This document shows positions 1 through 11,725 of a stretch of DNA of 64,000 nt, in pieces (within the stretch, counting starts at the first letter, position 1; each line of letters begins with the position of its first letter). The stretch is from assembly GCA_045837725.1 (NCBI GenBank), contig JBEWZL010000011.1:434001-498000 (forward strand). Direction: 5' to 3'. The stretch comes from Vermamoeba vermiformis. Taxonomy: Eukaryota > Tubulinea > Echinamoebida. The position numbers were made by a program, and so were the translations under genes. Under the pieces are notes generated by a model. That model was not told where the DNA came from. It saw only the letters and a program-made list of their open reading frames with translations, and searched no databases.

Positions 1-1594
1 TGCACCGTTGGATGTGTTAGCAGTGTTGTTAAGGCTATTCCCGACATATCCGCAATATAAATTCGATCTCAACGCACCAATCAGCAGCGACAATCATCAG
101 TCATTAGCCCCAGGCTACTTAGTAAGTAAAACTGATTAATTTTTTATTGATCGGTTGAAGTTGGTACATCCGGATCTGAAACATTACTGCTTCATATGTG
201 ATGATTATAATAATCTAATCGGTCTATTTTACATATCAGATTCATCCGCTTGAGTTCTGCGTGGCTATCAATGCTGCGGATGCGTTCAATTTCTTAAAGA
301 AGAACGGATCCAAGCTCGACAAAGAGGCACCGTACTTGCCTTTAGCATTATATAATAATCGATTGAATACAACACATCTCGTTCAAGAAATTGTTGCGAA
401 CAAATACGGTAAGCAATATAATACAATAATACCATAAAAACCAAAATGAAATTGACTAATATTGACTATTTTTTCCAAGAAATCAACAAACCTTTACCCG
501 CGTACCTTCAATATATCGAGGCAACCACCATTTTAGGCTGGACGTTACGTTACTTTAAAGATAGCGAATCTACATCCCGTGTGGATCATTGGTAAGCTTT
601 ATCTCATTTAAGCTAATATTCAATACGAATTACTCTCGTTTTAGTAAAAACGTTGAATTCTTTAAAATTAAGCACTAAACTAAATCTTGAGATGGCTAGC
701 TGACTATAGTTATTAAATATATGGTATCATATTCCTATAACTTAAACAATACCAAATAATCACTTGGTGTTGTTCCAACGGTTAAGATCTGGATCCGCTA
801 AATTAATAATAATTTCGTCAGATCAGCCTAAGTGACCACCAAACACAAGCTTATATTGAATTATTATATTAAACTTATTGAAACGAGAGTAATTGTCGTG
901 GTTTAGGTTCATTGAGTACTTGTTGAACAACGGTGCAAAGTTGGCGAAAGAAGAGGAAGAAAAGTATTTGAATATAGAACCGACGCACTGGGCCTATAAA
1001 GCAGCGCATATAGCAAAACAACCCACTGGGTACAGTACGCTGCCTCGTCGAGTGTAAGATCCACATCCAATATTTTTTTTGCAATGAGTGAAAGAACTCA
1101 TCTCATGTGTTTTACCTAATTAGGAAAATTGACTTTGGCAATCGCACTAGCGTCCAATTCCAAGACCCTCATCTAGGATATTCTTTGCTCTTAAACAGTA
1201 CTGGCGAGTTCCAGTGCGTCAAATGTACGTAGTTCCTAAAAAGGAAATAATGTAACTTTTAGACTTGGTTTAAAATGTAGACTAATGCTATTTTAAAAGC
1301 TGGCACGTACACGGGCAATTGGATCCCGGGCAATCAAAAGGGCACGATTGTTTGTAAATCAGCGAAGAAGCGACAATATATCAGCTGGGGCAGCTATGGC
1401 TATGGTGGTGAAGAAGTTGTTAATGACAACTCTATATTCAAGTTTTACGTGGTTTTGTAAGGACGATGATCGAAATTTCAATATCGGCAGTATTTAATAA
1501 CTACTATTTTAGGATGTACGATGATACGATTGCTGTTATGCTCGACAACGTTCCACAAGATTCATATAAGGATTTGTGGAGAGTTTATCAGTAA
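1..1594 (+). CDS. Ankyrin-like repeat protein, 3' part of gene
   Basis: The 5' end lies outside the window. Seven exons splice in one frame: 1-120, then exons starting near 240, 479, 907, 1126, 1301 and 1514, ending at TAA 1592-1594. The N-terminal half has ankyrin-like helix pairs, for example 'AINAADAFNFLKKNGSKL' and 'FIEYLLNNGAKLAKEE', both of the form 'hydrophobic-LL/LKxNGAKL'. The C-terminal half is rich in Gly, Tyr and Trp (for example 'GTYTGNWIPGN') and I do not recognise it. Most introns are 50-120 nt, but the third (about 592-906) is 315 nt and holds an inverted-repeat insertion. No catalytic motif is visible, and function is unknown. The ankyrin assignment rests on pattern only. Confidence 0.5.
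628..894. repeat. Possible small MITE in an intron
   Basis: A perfect 14-bp inverted repeat (AATTACTCTCGTTT at 628-641, its reverse complement at 881-894) bounds 267 bp inside the third visible intron of the ankyrin-like gene. The first 53 nt of that intron (592-644) already look like a complete short intron, with a branch-like CTAAT and TTTTAG. The rest may therefore be inserted or inverted-duplicated DNA. No target-site duplication is clear and nothing inside is coding. A simple intronic hairpin is the alternative. Confidence 0.4.
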
Positions 1595-2014
1595 AAAGTT
1601 CGACTCTCGAAATATCCAACTTTTGAAAGGTCGATTAAAAAATTTCCGCCCCTAATTAGTACGTTTAATCAAGCACCTACAGCACTTTGTTCCAGCATCC
1701 AAGTTGCAGTTTAACGGTCACGTAACTCTGGCACTAACGGCTGAACCCAAATCGAACAGTCGATGACTCGAAGGTCACAACGATTTGGACGATAAAGGAC
1801 TTTGTCCAAGCTGCACCATGCTGCCAATTCACAAAAAAATAATTCGTCGCGGAACGGCGGCTCAAACACAACGCGCAGATAATACTTATTGTTCGATGAA
1901 ACATGAGTTTCCTATTTTGGAAATGAACAGACGAACCGATTGTCTTAGCAATCGCGTTGACTAAAGAAGTTAAGTTTGACTTGAATATAAGATAGACACA
2001 AAACGTTTAATTTT
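1595..2014. other. Intergenic, convergent 3' ends
   Basis: This 420-bp gap lies between the stop of the ankyrin-like gene (+) and the stop of the RING gene (-). I see no ORF with coding character, no tRNA and no repeat. It presumably holds the two 3' untranslated regions. Confidence 0.6.
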
Positions 2015-2846
2015 TCACTTTTGAAGCAGCGACATGACGATAAAATCTTGTCTGTACGGATCTAGCGCTGCCTCCCAAGATATCGAGCCAGTTCTGCAAA
2101 TAGGACACGGCAATTCTTTCTTGTTCTGCGATTGTTGGTGCCACACAGTGAGCCAGCGAGGGTAGCAGACCATGCACAAGCGATCGTCGTTGCTACATCC
2201 AGGGATCTGGTGACAAAAGTCCTTAACTTGCAATCGCAAGCACAGCCCGCATTTAACCTCGTTTGTTGAACTTGCATAAGCAAGATTGATGTTTTGCTGC
2301 TGCAAGTCCGTTCTGAGGTTGGATCTTGAAAGAACGTTTTTCTCAGAATTATTGTTCTCAGATCCAGCGTCGCCTTCATCCACAACGATAGTATGAGTGC
2401 TTCTAGTTTGATATGGCTTTGGCGTAACAATAACAGTCGCTACTTCGACCTTCTTCCCGACCTCTCTTTTGCTGCTACTAGTCTGCGCCACTCTTCGCTA
2501 GCCAAAGAATTAATTCCAACGCAATTATTAATTAAATTTCATAATTAATACCTTTTCAGGATTATTCGTCCCTTTGTTTGATTCGTACTATTTACAAATT
2601 ACGTTAAAATGTTAATTTTCAGAACAAAATAAATGCGCTTACCGCCTTGCATATCTTGACGAATCCGTGGGCTCTATGAAACACCTTATGCGTCGTACAG
2701 TAGTCTTCTATGGCAGTACCACATCTCGGACACAATCTGGATGTGCTTGGTTTTTGGATCAAAGCTGTTTCTTTGGTGTTGTATAATGCGCACGTCTTTT
2801 TGCCACATCTCCATATAGGCCTAGTGCAACGTGCATTGACGTTCAT
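2015..2846 (-). CDS. RING-type zinc-finger protein
   Basis: Three exons: 2643-2846, 2552-2587 and 2015-2497, joined by short GT-AG introns. The first exon starts at ATG 2844-2846 and has a Cys/His-rich module: 'LCPRCG', then 'YCTTHKVFHRAHG' and 'KICK'. The tiny 36-nt second exon keeps the frame. The last exon has a Ser/Asn/Gln-rich linker, then a C-terminal RING-like cluster: 'CGLC', 'CHQIPGC', 'LCMVC', and 'LPCPICRTG' as the last Cys pair. About 240 residues. The RING makes a ubiquitin E3 role likely, but no substrate can be inferred. The last exon read alone would start at GTG; splicing gives a true ATG, so I prefer the spliced model. Confidence 0.7.
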
Positions 2847-2994
2847 ATTTAATATGACTAATATGACTATGAGTGGTTCTACAGAATTATCAATTCTGAA
2901 CAAAAAATTTTGGCTTGTAAAAGATTTTTGGGGTTAAAAATAATTTTAATAGTGAATTTACATGATAAGAACGCTACTTAAATCGTTCTTAAGT

Positions 2995-5900
2995 CTAATT
3001 AAACAAAATATTTTGGAACTGTTTTTCCAGATTCAACTTGACCGTCTTAGATCTGAAAGCAGCTTGTGGTCCTTGCGTAAAATATTCTTCTAGTGACCTT
3101 CGTACTTGTTGTAAGCAGGCTACACTGTCTTGCAAGTTCATTCTGTTCACATCCGTGTTCAAAACTGCATCGAAGAACTTCTCCCATAGAGCAACATCGA
3201 AAAATCTAAATAATAGTATAATATTAATATCATGCTTATAAAGACCATGGAAATATTATTTCTAAGCTTTACCTCTTAATAGGAGTGCGGATCTTGATCC
3301 TGTTCTTAGCGTCGACTTGGATCTCGATTGGCTTGCCGTGCAAGACATAATGTACAATATCAGCCAAACCAAAATAATCCAACTATAAGAAAATACCATT
3401 ATTATACCGCTTTATAACAATAAAAAATTAACCTTAAAATTTTTCCTAACATGGAAATCGCGTACTGGATCCGTACTCGAGTTTAACTCGCTTTTAAAAT
3501 AATTAAATATTATAATTAAGTACTTACGCCAACAGCAGAGTTCGGGTTTCGTTGATAATAAACATTTTGTTCGCAGCTGGCGACCAAAGCAGAGACATCA
3601 TAAGCAACACCTGGAGCGAAGCACTGAGTGTCGATACTTCGCAAGTGATGCGCTAATTGCAAGCCCTATATTCATATAACATTAAGAAAATTGTCGAAGA
3701 ACCAGATAGAAGAAATTTTTCGGGATCAAGTATTGAGATCTGATTTTTACCTTATTCTCCCATCCAGCAGCGTCAGGTCGGTACAAATTATCCCATCGGT
3801 CACTATATAATAGGATTAGTATTCCTTGGTCATTATTGTCATTTTTGAGTTTTAAAGCGAATCTGATCCTCTAAGTAGTTAACTTACCAAGCTTGGTTCT
3901 TAATGAACAGATTATTAGCATTGAAATTGCAGTGCACAATGCCATATGAATGCAGAGTCTCGATGATGCGCACGGCTTCAATGGCGTAATATACAATAAT
4001 GCCTTCATCAGGACTCGTGTTCTTAGCACTGTACAGATCTCGCAACGTCTAATTAAATTAAATTAGTATACATGTTAACCATTATTATAATATGTAGTAA
4101 GGAGTATTAAAGATGCGTTAAAGGAATTTTAAGCGAGATCTGAGCACGTACCTTCAAGCTGCCGAATTCAGGGTAGTTCAATAAGACAAAGCTGCAGTTC
4201 TTATAGACATAGGCCAAGTGGTAAGGAGCAAACAAGGATTGCTATTGAAATAGGAACTATTAGTACCAAGATCCAGACCGTTACAAAACTCGATCTCGTT
4301 GAAACTTACCAACTTTGAATCTCCAAATGTTCGTTCTTGGATCTTACGAGCAACATAGAACTCCCAAGGGCAAGGAGGTGATTGGATCTTGAGCATAAAG
4401 ACTTTTTGTGGATCCGCTGAAGATTCGGCCACGTTTTGAGCAACAAAGTAGCCTTCGCCGTTTTCCACGTATAGTCTGCTACTTAGTCTCAACACGGTGA
4501 CGTTGTCGAGTTGCAAGGTAATGCCATCGACATTAGGAGCGTTGAAAAGAGTCTCTAAGCTACCGATCTCTTCGCTGCGTTTATCCGCTACTTTCGGATC
4601 CATGCACAAACTAGCGTTCATGACGGCCTCGTTGTATTCGGCAGCAACTGATAGCGTAGCAGGATGGTAGAGATCCACAACTAAACGAAAATATTAGTAC
4701 AAAGTCGAATCCGAGAACGGATGCGTTTCTTACTGTTATTAGCGCCACTGGAAAGTTGAGGAGTAGGAATACCGACAAAACTAACATTATTGACCTCATT
4801 AGCATTATAGTTAGCCAACAAGTTCAAGTTCTGAGTCATGATGGTATTGTTATGCAAGATCGAGGAAAGATCCGCAGTGTTAATGTTGCTGCCTTGGCTA
4901 ATATCCAAATCGAAGGTAAAGTCATTAGTAGTCGACAATCTCTTCGATCTGGCTTGTTGCTTAACGGTCATTGTAGTGCCGTTAGGACCTGGATGCGACG
5001 AGCCTTGGGAAGTAGCTGTAGACGCGGTATGGCTGCTTGTGTTGTTTGACTGCGTAGGAGCAGCAATTTGGTGAATATGGCTCAAAGGACCAGCTATAAT
5101 TAATGACGAAAGGTTAGTACAAATTTCGGATTCGCATCCACATCCGAAACTTACTGCTAGCAGTGAAGCTAGTGTTGAGCAATTGACCACCAATACCACT
5201 CATGTTATTCAAACCGCCAATACTGCTATTGATGCTGCTATCAAGAGCTGACTTGCCTAAACGGATCAGGTTAACTCGCGTACCTCAAAAAATGTTAAGT
5301 TGTTATTCATTGAACTTACTATTAGCCATCATCATGTTCATGCCATGGACACCACTGCTACGGTGGTTCTTAAGCGAGGGCTGTTGAGGCACTGGAATGG
5401 TAGCTACAGCGACGGGATTAGCGTTGCTAACAGCAGCGTTGATGTTGCTCTCGGTCAATTCAAAGACATTAAAATCAACATCTTCATCGTCAATATCGAA
5501 GAAGACGGAGCCGTCCAAGCTTTGGTTATTTTGAGTGCTATGAACCATTTGTTGGTGGTGCTGGTGACCGCCGGCAAGTTGCGAAGGAGTATTTACAGGT
5601 GCGCCATTGTACATCATTTGGAAGGGCTGAGTAGACGTAGAATTGATGCTCATATTGCTCGATGAAGTAGTTCCCGTAGATTTCGAGGAAGAGGCCAAGG
5701 AGCCCATGTTCATAATGGTATTCTTGCGCGTTTGAGGCGATACATTGAAGCTTGTACCAACGCTCGATGAAGAGTTCGAAAGATTATTGTTGTACTTAGC
5801 GTCTATATACGCACGTAATCATTAGTAGTCGTTACAAAACGCGAAATTTCATTTGAAAATTATTTTTGTAGCACTTACCGTCGTTATTCTCGTCTTCAAA

Positions 5901-8536
5901 AGGCTCTTCGGGGATAAAAGTAACGTAATCGGGAGCATTAGCGAAGGTAAGCTTGCTCTTCTTGCGATCTTGGTACAAACCAATCGAATCGCGTTTTCTG
6001 AAACGAGATCTCTTCGCAGCAGCCTCGTCTTCGTCCTCTTCATCGCCGTCTTGAGACTGGTTAGCGTTAGAGCTAAGGTCCATTGGCTGAACAAATGAGA
6101 CGCGAGCATTAGAGCCCAAAGACTTGCGAGTATTAGCAACAGGAGCATTTTCTTTGTCTTCGAAAATTGTAACTAAAAAATCGATTAGAAAAGCCCGCTT
6201 AATAATTATTCTAGTGGCTTACCTTGTTGCTCTTTAGGCTTAGTCCAGGCTTGAAGGGCACCAGCATTGAAGACAGCAACGCCGCTAGGTTGTTCGTCGG
6301 TCATCATCGGATCTTCAAAGATCTCAAAGTTTTGAACCGGTTTTTGAATAGGCACAACAATAGTAGTAGTTTCGTTGCCTTGAGTGCTATTAACACTATT
6401 GTAACCGTCGTCTTCTTCCATTTGCTTAGTCGCAGATTTCGCGGAAGGCAAGAACGTGTTGAACATATTCATAACGTCGTGATAAGCCTCGCGAGTATGA
6501 ACGGTCAAGTACTCAGTAGCCTCCTCGCCAAAGCTCTCGCTCATCTTCTTTTCTTCGCGAACAGGAGCGGAAGGCGCGGGCATATTTTCCTTGTCTTGCG
6601 CTACGAAGACGGTGCCCAACGGCGTCTTTGCCTATTTTAGTAATCATTAGAGGACTGTATAATTGATATGTATTGATGTACTTACCTTCGTGGGCATGGG
6701 CATAACGGGTGTCATGTTTTCTTTGTCTTGCAAGGGTTGCTTGGCTTGAGGTTTAGAGACGGATCCAGGGGCTTGGACCAAACCGCTCAAGTTATCGCTG
6801 AGATTAGACTTGACTTCTGACATATGTGCATCGTCAAAGGTGAGCTTTTGAGGCTTAAACGGTTGATCGGCAGGGTTTGCAAATGAAGCCATCGAAGGTA
6901 AAAACCCAACGGGTTGGATCTGTTGAACTTGTTGCACGGGCTGAGGTTGCGCAGGCTTGGGAACGTTGTTAACTTGTTGCTTTGGCTCTTGTTTAGGCTG
7001 CGCAACTTGCTTTTGAGGCTTAGGCTTGGGTTTGAGCCAAATCTTAGCGGGAATCTTATCACCGTTTTGCCAACGTTGTCTGTAACCCACGATACCAGCA
7101 CGGATCTCCTCGAAGCAAAACTCTTCATTTTCTTGAGGATAGACCATTTCATCTGAATACTGGATTTGCTCCAAACGACCGTCATCTGTAAAGTATCGTT
7201 AGAGGATATCAAGAGAAGATGTGTTTGTTTCAGACTTACCGAATCTGCGGATGCGGTTGCTTCCAACACGAACAATGGTGCTAACAGTGCGCGACAACAT
7301 GGGTGCCTTGCTAGGGGCAGGTTGAGGTACTTGAGGCACTTGCATTTGAGGCTGGCTGAACGATTGCATGGAAGGCACAGCGACTTGAACTTGTGCCACA
7401 GGTTGATGTTGCTTAGGTGCTTGTTGCTGTTGCATAGCGTTCATTGACATATTAGGAAATGACGGCATTTGAATGCTGAGACTCATATCAGAACCAGTTG
7501 AATTGATCAACGGGTTCAATTGCTGCAAGGGCTTCTGTTGTTGCGGAACGAGCACGGGATCTGTGACGTCGTTAGATTATTGCCAGTGGCAGGTACTATA
7601 TAATCCTATTAGTTACCTTGTCTTGGAGCCAAAGGATTACGTTGTACAGGCGCTGCAACTTGCGGTTGAGCTTGGATCTGAAGATTATGGCGTTGCTGAA
7701 AAAAAAAATTGTCAGTACGCGCACAAGAAACTCAACGAATAAGACATTAAGAATAATATTAATAACGTATAGTTGGTCGTATTAATATACTTACTTGAAT
7801 TTCCTTGTATTTTTGTACGAACTTTTCAGCCATGTTTTGAGGCATTTTAGGCAAGCCCATTTGGAACACGCGCTCGCAGTCCTGTGCTTTGCCACTACAA
7901 TATTGAAGGTTAATATAATATCACCCCGAGTAGCACATGCGATTGACGTACTTTTGACCCAAGACCATCAACCAGGCTGAGAAGAAAATGAAGGGTTTTT
8001 CCGCTGCCAAGGGCTTAGAGTGGAGCATGACGAAAATGTCCTCGGCGAGAGAAGAATATGATTCGCATAATTTCAGCCACACTTTAATGTCTTGGTTGAT
8101 TGCTGAAAATCGCTCACAAAGAGAGCCCATCCGCTGACGGTATTGGGCAACGTCAGATTTGAAAGTTTTATCGGTCCATTCGAAGTATCTACGTTAAATA
8201 ATCGTACATTTAATAAAAAATCATTTGCACGAGGAATAAATAAATTCTTACCTTAACCAAGCATTTTGAAGATCAACGCCGGTGTAGTGCTTAATTGCCT
8301 CTTCATATCGCCTAAAATTTCGTTAATAATCAAAATTAAATCGAGCATGGATAATATCGACAAATTTAATGATTGAATAATGAATTTTTTTGTTGCAATC
8401 CACAAACAAAAATTTAAAAATGGAGTTTAAATGCTTACAATCGTTGAGACTCGATATTCTCTTGATCAGATTTGATATTGCTTAACCTCTTTTGTTGAGG
8501 AATATTGGGAAGGGCGTTTTCTTTAGCAAAACTCAT
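2995..8536 (-). CDS. MadBub (Bub1/BubR1-type) spindle-checkpoint protein with degenerate kinase domain
   Basis: A large multi-exon gene starting at ATG 8534-8536. Residues 2-10 'SFAKENALP' hold the first KEN box. The Mad3/Bub1 homology (TPR) region follows: 'HYTGVDLQNAWLRYFEW' and 'FIFFSAWLMVLGQK'. A Gln/Pro-rich linker leads to a GLEBS-like Bub3-binding motif ('ENEEFCFEEIRAG', near 7100-7150). Two further KEN boxes follow ('DKENMTP' near 6720 and 'DKENMPAP' near 6590), then 'TVHTREAYHDVMNMF', resembling Bub1 conserved motif I. The C-terminal third (about 2995-4700) aligns by eye with the Bub1 kinase, including 'VFMLKIQ', 'YYAIEAVRIIETLHSYGIVH' and 'DYFGLADIVHYVLHG'. The HRD-type Asp is Asn ('VHCNFNANN') and the DFG-type Asp is missing ('LQLAHHLRSID'). 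It should inhibit APC/C-Cdc20 at kinetochores but probably does not phosphorylate. One gene carries both the Mad3 and Bub1 halves. Confidence 0.88.
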
Positions 8537-8683
8537 CTTCGACTTTCTATCTGATCTTCGTATTTACCAAACAAGCACTATCGAAACAAATAAATATAAT
8601 TCGAATAGTGATGTGGCGAAGGCAGGATTTGGACTGAAAATGAAACTAACGAACAAAAAATTTAAAAACAAATGCGCGCGAAC

Positions 8684-8693
8684 TTTTGGCGGG
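8684..8693 (+). promoter_or_regulatory. E2F-like site upstream of MadBub
   Basis: TTTTGGCGGG matches the E2F/DP consensus. It lies about 150 bp upstream of the MadBub start codon (gene on the minus strand), in AT-rich DNA. CG-rich words (GCGCGCG) lie just beside it. E2F control of a mitotic checkpoint gene is plausible. The site is seen in sequence; use is inferred. Confidence 0.5.
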
Positions 8694-8760
8694 CAATTAA
8701 TTTTTCGTGTCTCCGAGTTAGTTTCACTTCTACAAAGCTCCATAATATCAATACATACAT

Positions 8761-9581
8761 CTATTTTTTATTATTAGCGTTACACCATTTCAAAACTTCG
8801 TTAGCGCTTTCAGCGGGTGGAAACACTGGATAGAACACCTTGACGATCACGCCTTTTTCGATTATTAGCGTTATTCTCTTCGTTAATATTAAGTTATCGA
8901 TTTCGAATGTAGGCAGACGTATTTCCTTCGCTAGTTTCAGCTCGTAATCGCTTAGCAGTGCAAAAGGTAATTGTAATCTCGTTGTCACTTCCTTCTGGTA
9001 ATCTGACGGCTGCGTACTTAATCCAAAAATAGCTGAACAACCTTCTTCTAATATTTCTTTATATTTATCGCGGAAAGCGCACGCCTGCGGAGTACATCCA
9101 CGAGCCCCTGATCACGGGAATTCGTTATTCGGCAATATTTTAATAAGCCGTTAGCGTCATACATACCAGGTATATCGTTCCATCCCTTAGGTGGGTATTG
9201 ATCAGGTCTAAATGCCAGCGGAAATTATTAAATATCTCGATCGAGGTACAGTACATTTTAGTCTGCAGTCTATCATACCTTATAGTCTTTGGATAGCAAT
9301 ATACAACTATTTTTCCCGGTAAAGTTGACAAATCTACCATTTCACCGGTTGTTGAGCTTAGAGAAATAGAAGGCATTTTTAATCCAGTTAAATGATCCGC
9401 AGCTCCATCGTCTAAAGAAATCCAAAGTTAGAGTATTAATAAAATATATAATTTTGTAATTTTTGAAATAATTTAAGCAAACGGAACCGCGCAAGTTGAA
9501 TTTTTTTCTGATCTTACCAACAGGAATGACCTGATCTCTTGGAACAAGTCCTAAACTATCCCTCTTATTGATAGACATCAT
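8761..9581 (-). CDS. Peroxiredoxin (AhpC/TSA, PrxQ-like)
   Basis: Four exons (about 9518-9581, 9279-9411, 9167-9207, 8761-9107) give 194 residues from ATG 9579-9581 to TAG. 'KIVVYCYPKT' is the beta strand before the active site. 'PDQYPPKGWNDIPGARGCTP' leads into the peroxidatic cysteine in 'GARGCTPQACAFRDKYKE'. The third exon is only 41 nt. Later, 'IFGLSTQPSDYQKEV' and 'LPFALLSDYELKLAKEI' are typical of the family. It reduces peroxides using the Cys thiol. No targeting signal stands out, so it is probably cytosolic. The 'GWxxIPGARGCTPQxCAFRD' form is common in bacterial and fungal members. The gene lies tandem to MadBub, 224 bp upstream of its start, in the same orientation. Confidence 0.88.
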
Positions 9582-9736
9582 AATATAGTACGTACATACT
9601 GGTACAAAATTCTAATAGCTCCTAAATTTCATGCGGGCCTAAAATTTTTGCGCAGCGAAAATTGGCTGAGATTTTCAGACAAACACGTCATGAAGAATGT
9701 TCAATTTACTAATATTTTTTAATTATACGAAGAGAC

Positions 9737-11620
9737 ATGGCTTTTAGTTTATTAAACAAGCGTGTATTTAGTTTGAGTGCGCAGATGCACTTTGTCCCTA
9801 AGCGGACATTTGCCACCGCCGGCAAATTATTTGCACCTGCTGCTATTGGTGCCAGCAAGGCTCCTAAGGGCTTATTTTCGAATACCAAGTAAGAATAAAT
9901 GAAGTTTATTGCCGTGCAAATACACATATTTTTTGTAATTCGGATCCAAAATTATTTTCTCGCTTGTAAAAATTTCAAAAATTAATTTAATTATTCTTAG
10001 GAGCAACCAAACTCAATTAATGCTTTCAGCACCACAAAAGTCAAATTTAAACTTTTCAGAAAAAGAATTTAAGGCATTCTGGTTTGCCAATACAGCTGCC
10101 GTGGGCTTTTTAAGCGCTCGAGGCATGGCTTTCACTCGCCGACGAAGAAGAACAGCCGTTGCTACACAAGAAGAAGAACAAACTCAACAACAAAACCAAA
10201 CTATGGTACGTCACGATCTTTTTGTTGCGGATTGACATCCAGATCGCTAAGCTCAACATTCCTAAAATAATATACAATATCATAATATAAGCGTCATTCT
10301 TAAAATTCAATTTCACGTGGCAATTCGTAAAATTGCAACTGGATCTGAAAATGAACTCACGGCTGGAGAAACGGAGATACTCCAATTAAACTAACAATAC
10401 AAAATAATAATATTAGAGGTGATATTAATTATGACATTATTATTTTAGCAACCGTACGAGCAACAACAACAACAAACATCTCAATACGGTCAACAACAGT
10501 ACCAACAAGACCAACAACAGCAACAAGAGCCGGAATATGCTGAAGGCATGACGACTGGCGAGTTACTGTAAGTCACGTGACTATTTAACGTGTTGTGCGT
10601 GAACTGCCAAAGCACATTTATTGACACGTGGATCTACCTCAGGACCCCACAAGTTCAAGCTTATGTTAGCAAAGTATATAGATTTATGGCCGGCATGACT
10701 GGCGCCGCTATTGCTGGTGGCGTCGCTGGTGCAGCACTCGGAATCCCGCCTTTGCTCGGTTTCTTGGGGTGAGTCAGATCCGACCCGAACATTGACACTT
10801 CGAGGGACTAACTTTTTTTGTTAAAATGATAGTGGTTTGGGCTGTTTGCTCGGTGTCATGTTTGCGCCACGCGAAAAAGTTCGATTACGCGAGTTGTTGG
10901 GCTACGGCTTTGGTGCTTTGCAAGGAGCCAGCATTGGCATGTTTGTCTCATTCTTCAGCCCTGGGTAAGTCCCTTTAGAATAATCGTCTAATAACACCAA
11001 CATTGACACGTGTCACGTAGTGTCATTGCCGCTGCTGCCCTGGGCACGTTGGCTATCTTCGGTGGCTTCAGTTTGGCCGCGCTTCGTGCTGATCGTGCCG
11101 CGTACATCAAGTACGGAGGCATTTTGTTCGGCGCCTTGATCTTCCTCGTAAGTATTATACGGAATTATATGATATAGATGCTAGGGACTAACATTGCATT
11201 AGGTTCTTGCTGGTCTTGGAGGCATGCTCGCTTCATACATGGGCTGGGCTAGTGCTGGTTTTATGAAGGTATGTAATTCAACTCGAAAAAATCTCCCGTG
11301 CAATCTCGCGATTTAATTTTATATTCGTGCGCGGTAGTACTTTCAAGGCTAATTATTGCTATTATAGGCCCTTTACAACATTAACTTGTGGTTCGGTCTC
11401 GGTCTGTTCAGCGTGTTCATCAGCTTCGATACTCAACGCATGATCGACAGTGCTTACCAAGGCATCACTGACCACGTCTCTGACGCGTTGAACATGTTCA
11501 TGAGTACGTACTGGAAATTTATTACCGTATAAGGAAATAACGAAAACTAACCGTCCTTTTTTAGACTTGTTCAACATTTTCATTCGCTTGCTCCAAATCT
11601 TCGGTGGTCGTGACGAATAA
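9737..11620 (+). CDS. Bax inhibitor-1 family (TMBIM/GHITM-like) mitochondrial membrane protein
   Basis: Nine exons (9737-9888, 10001-10205, 10449-10567, 10643-10768, 10833-10964, 11021-11147, 11203-11268, 11368-11503, 11565-11620) sum to 1119 nt, 372 residues, ending at TAA. The N-terminus (MAFSLLNKRVFSLSAQ..., Arg/Lys-rich, no acidic residues) looks like a mitochondrial presequence. A Gln-rich stretch follows (about residues 105-155). The rest is a series of hydrophobic segments. The last ones, 'LGLFSVFISFDTQRMIDSAY' and the GRDE tail, carry the BI-1 signature FxxFDTQ. The presequence and order match GHITM, which acts in the inner membrane on cristae shape and ion or proton exchange; that role is by family. 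The intron at 10965-11020 holds one TGACACGTGTCA palindrome. An AATAAA-like signal follows the stop. Confidence 0.85.
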
Positions 11621-11725
11621 GATTATGCATTTTTAACTCTGTTTATTAATAAATTTTAGTTTTTTACATTACATAACAGATCTGGATCTTCAAACCGTTA
11701 ACCGAATTGATATTGGCACATAGTC

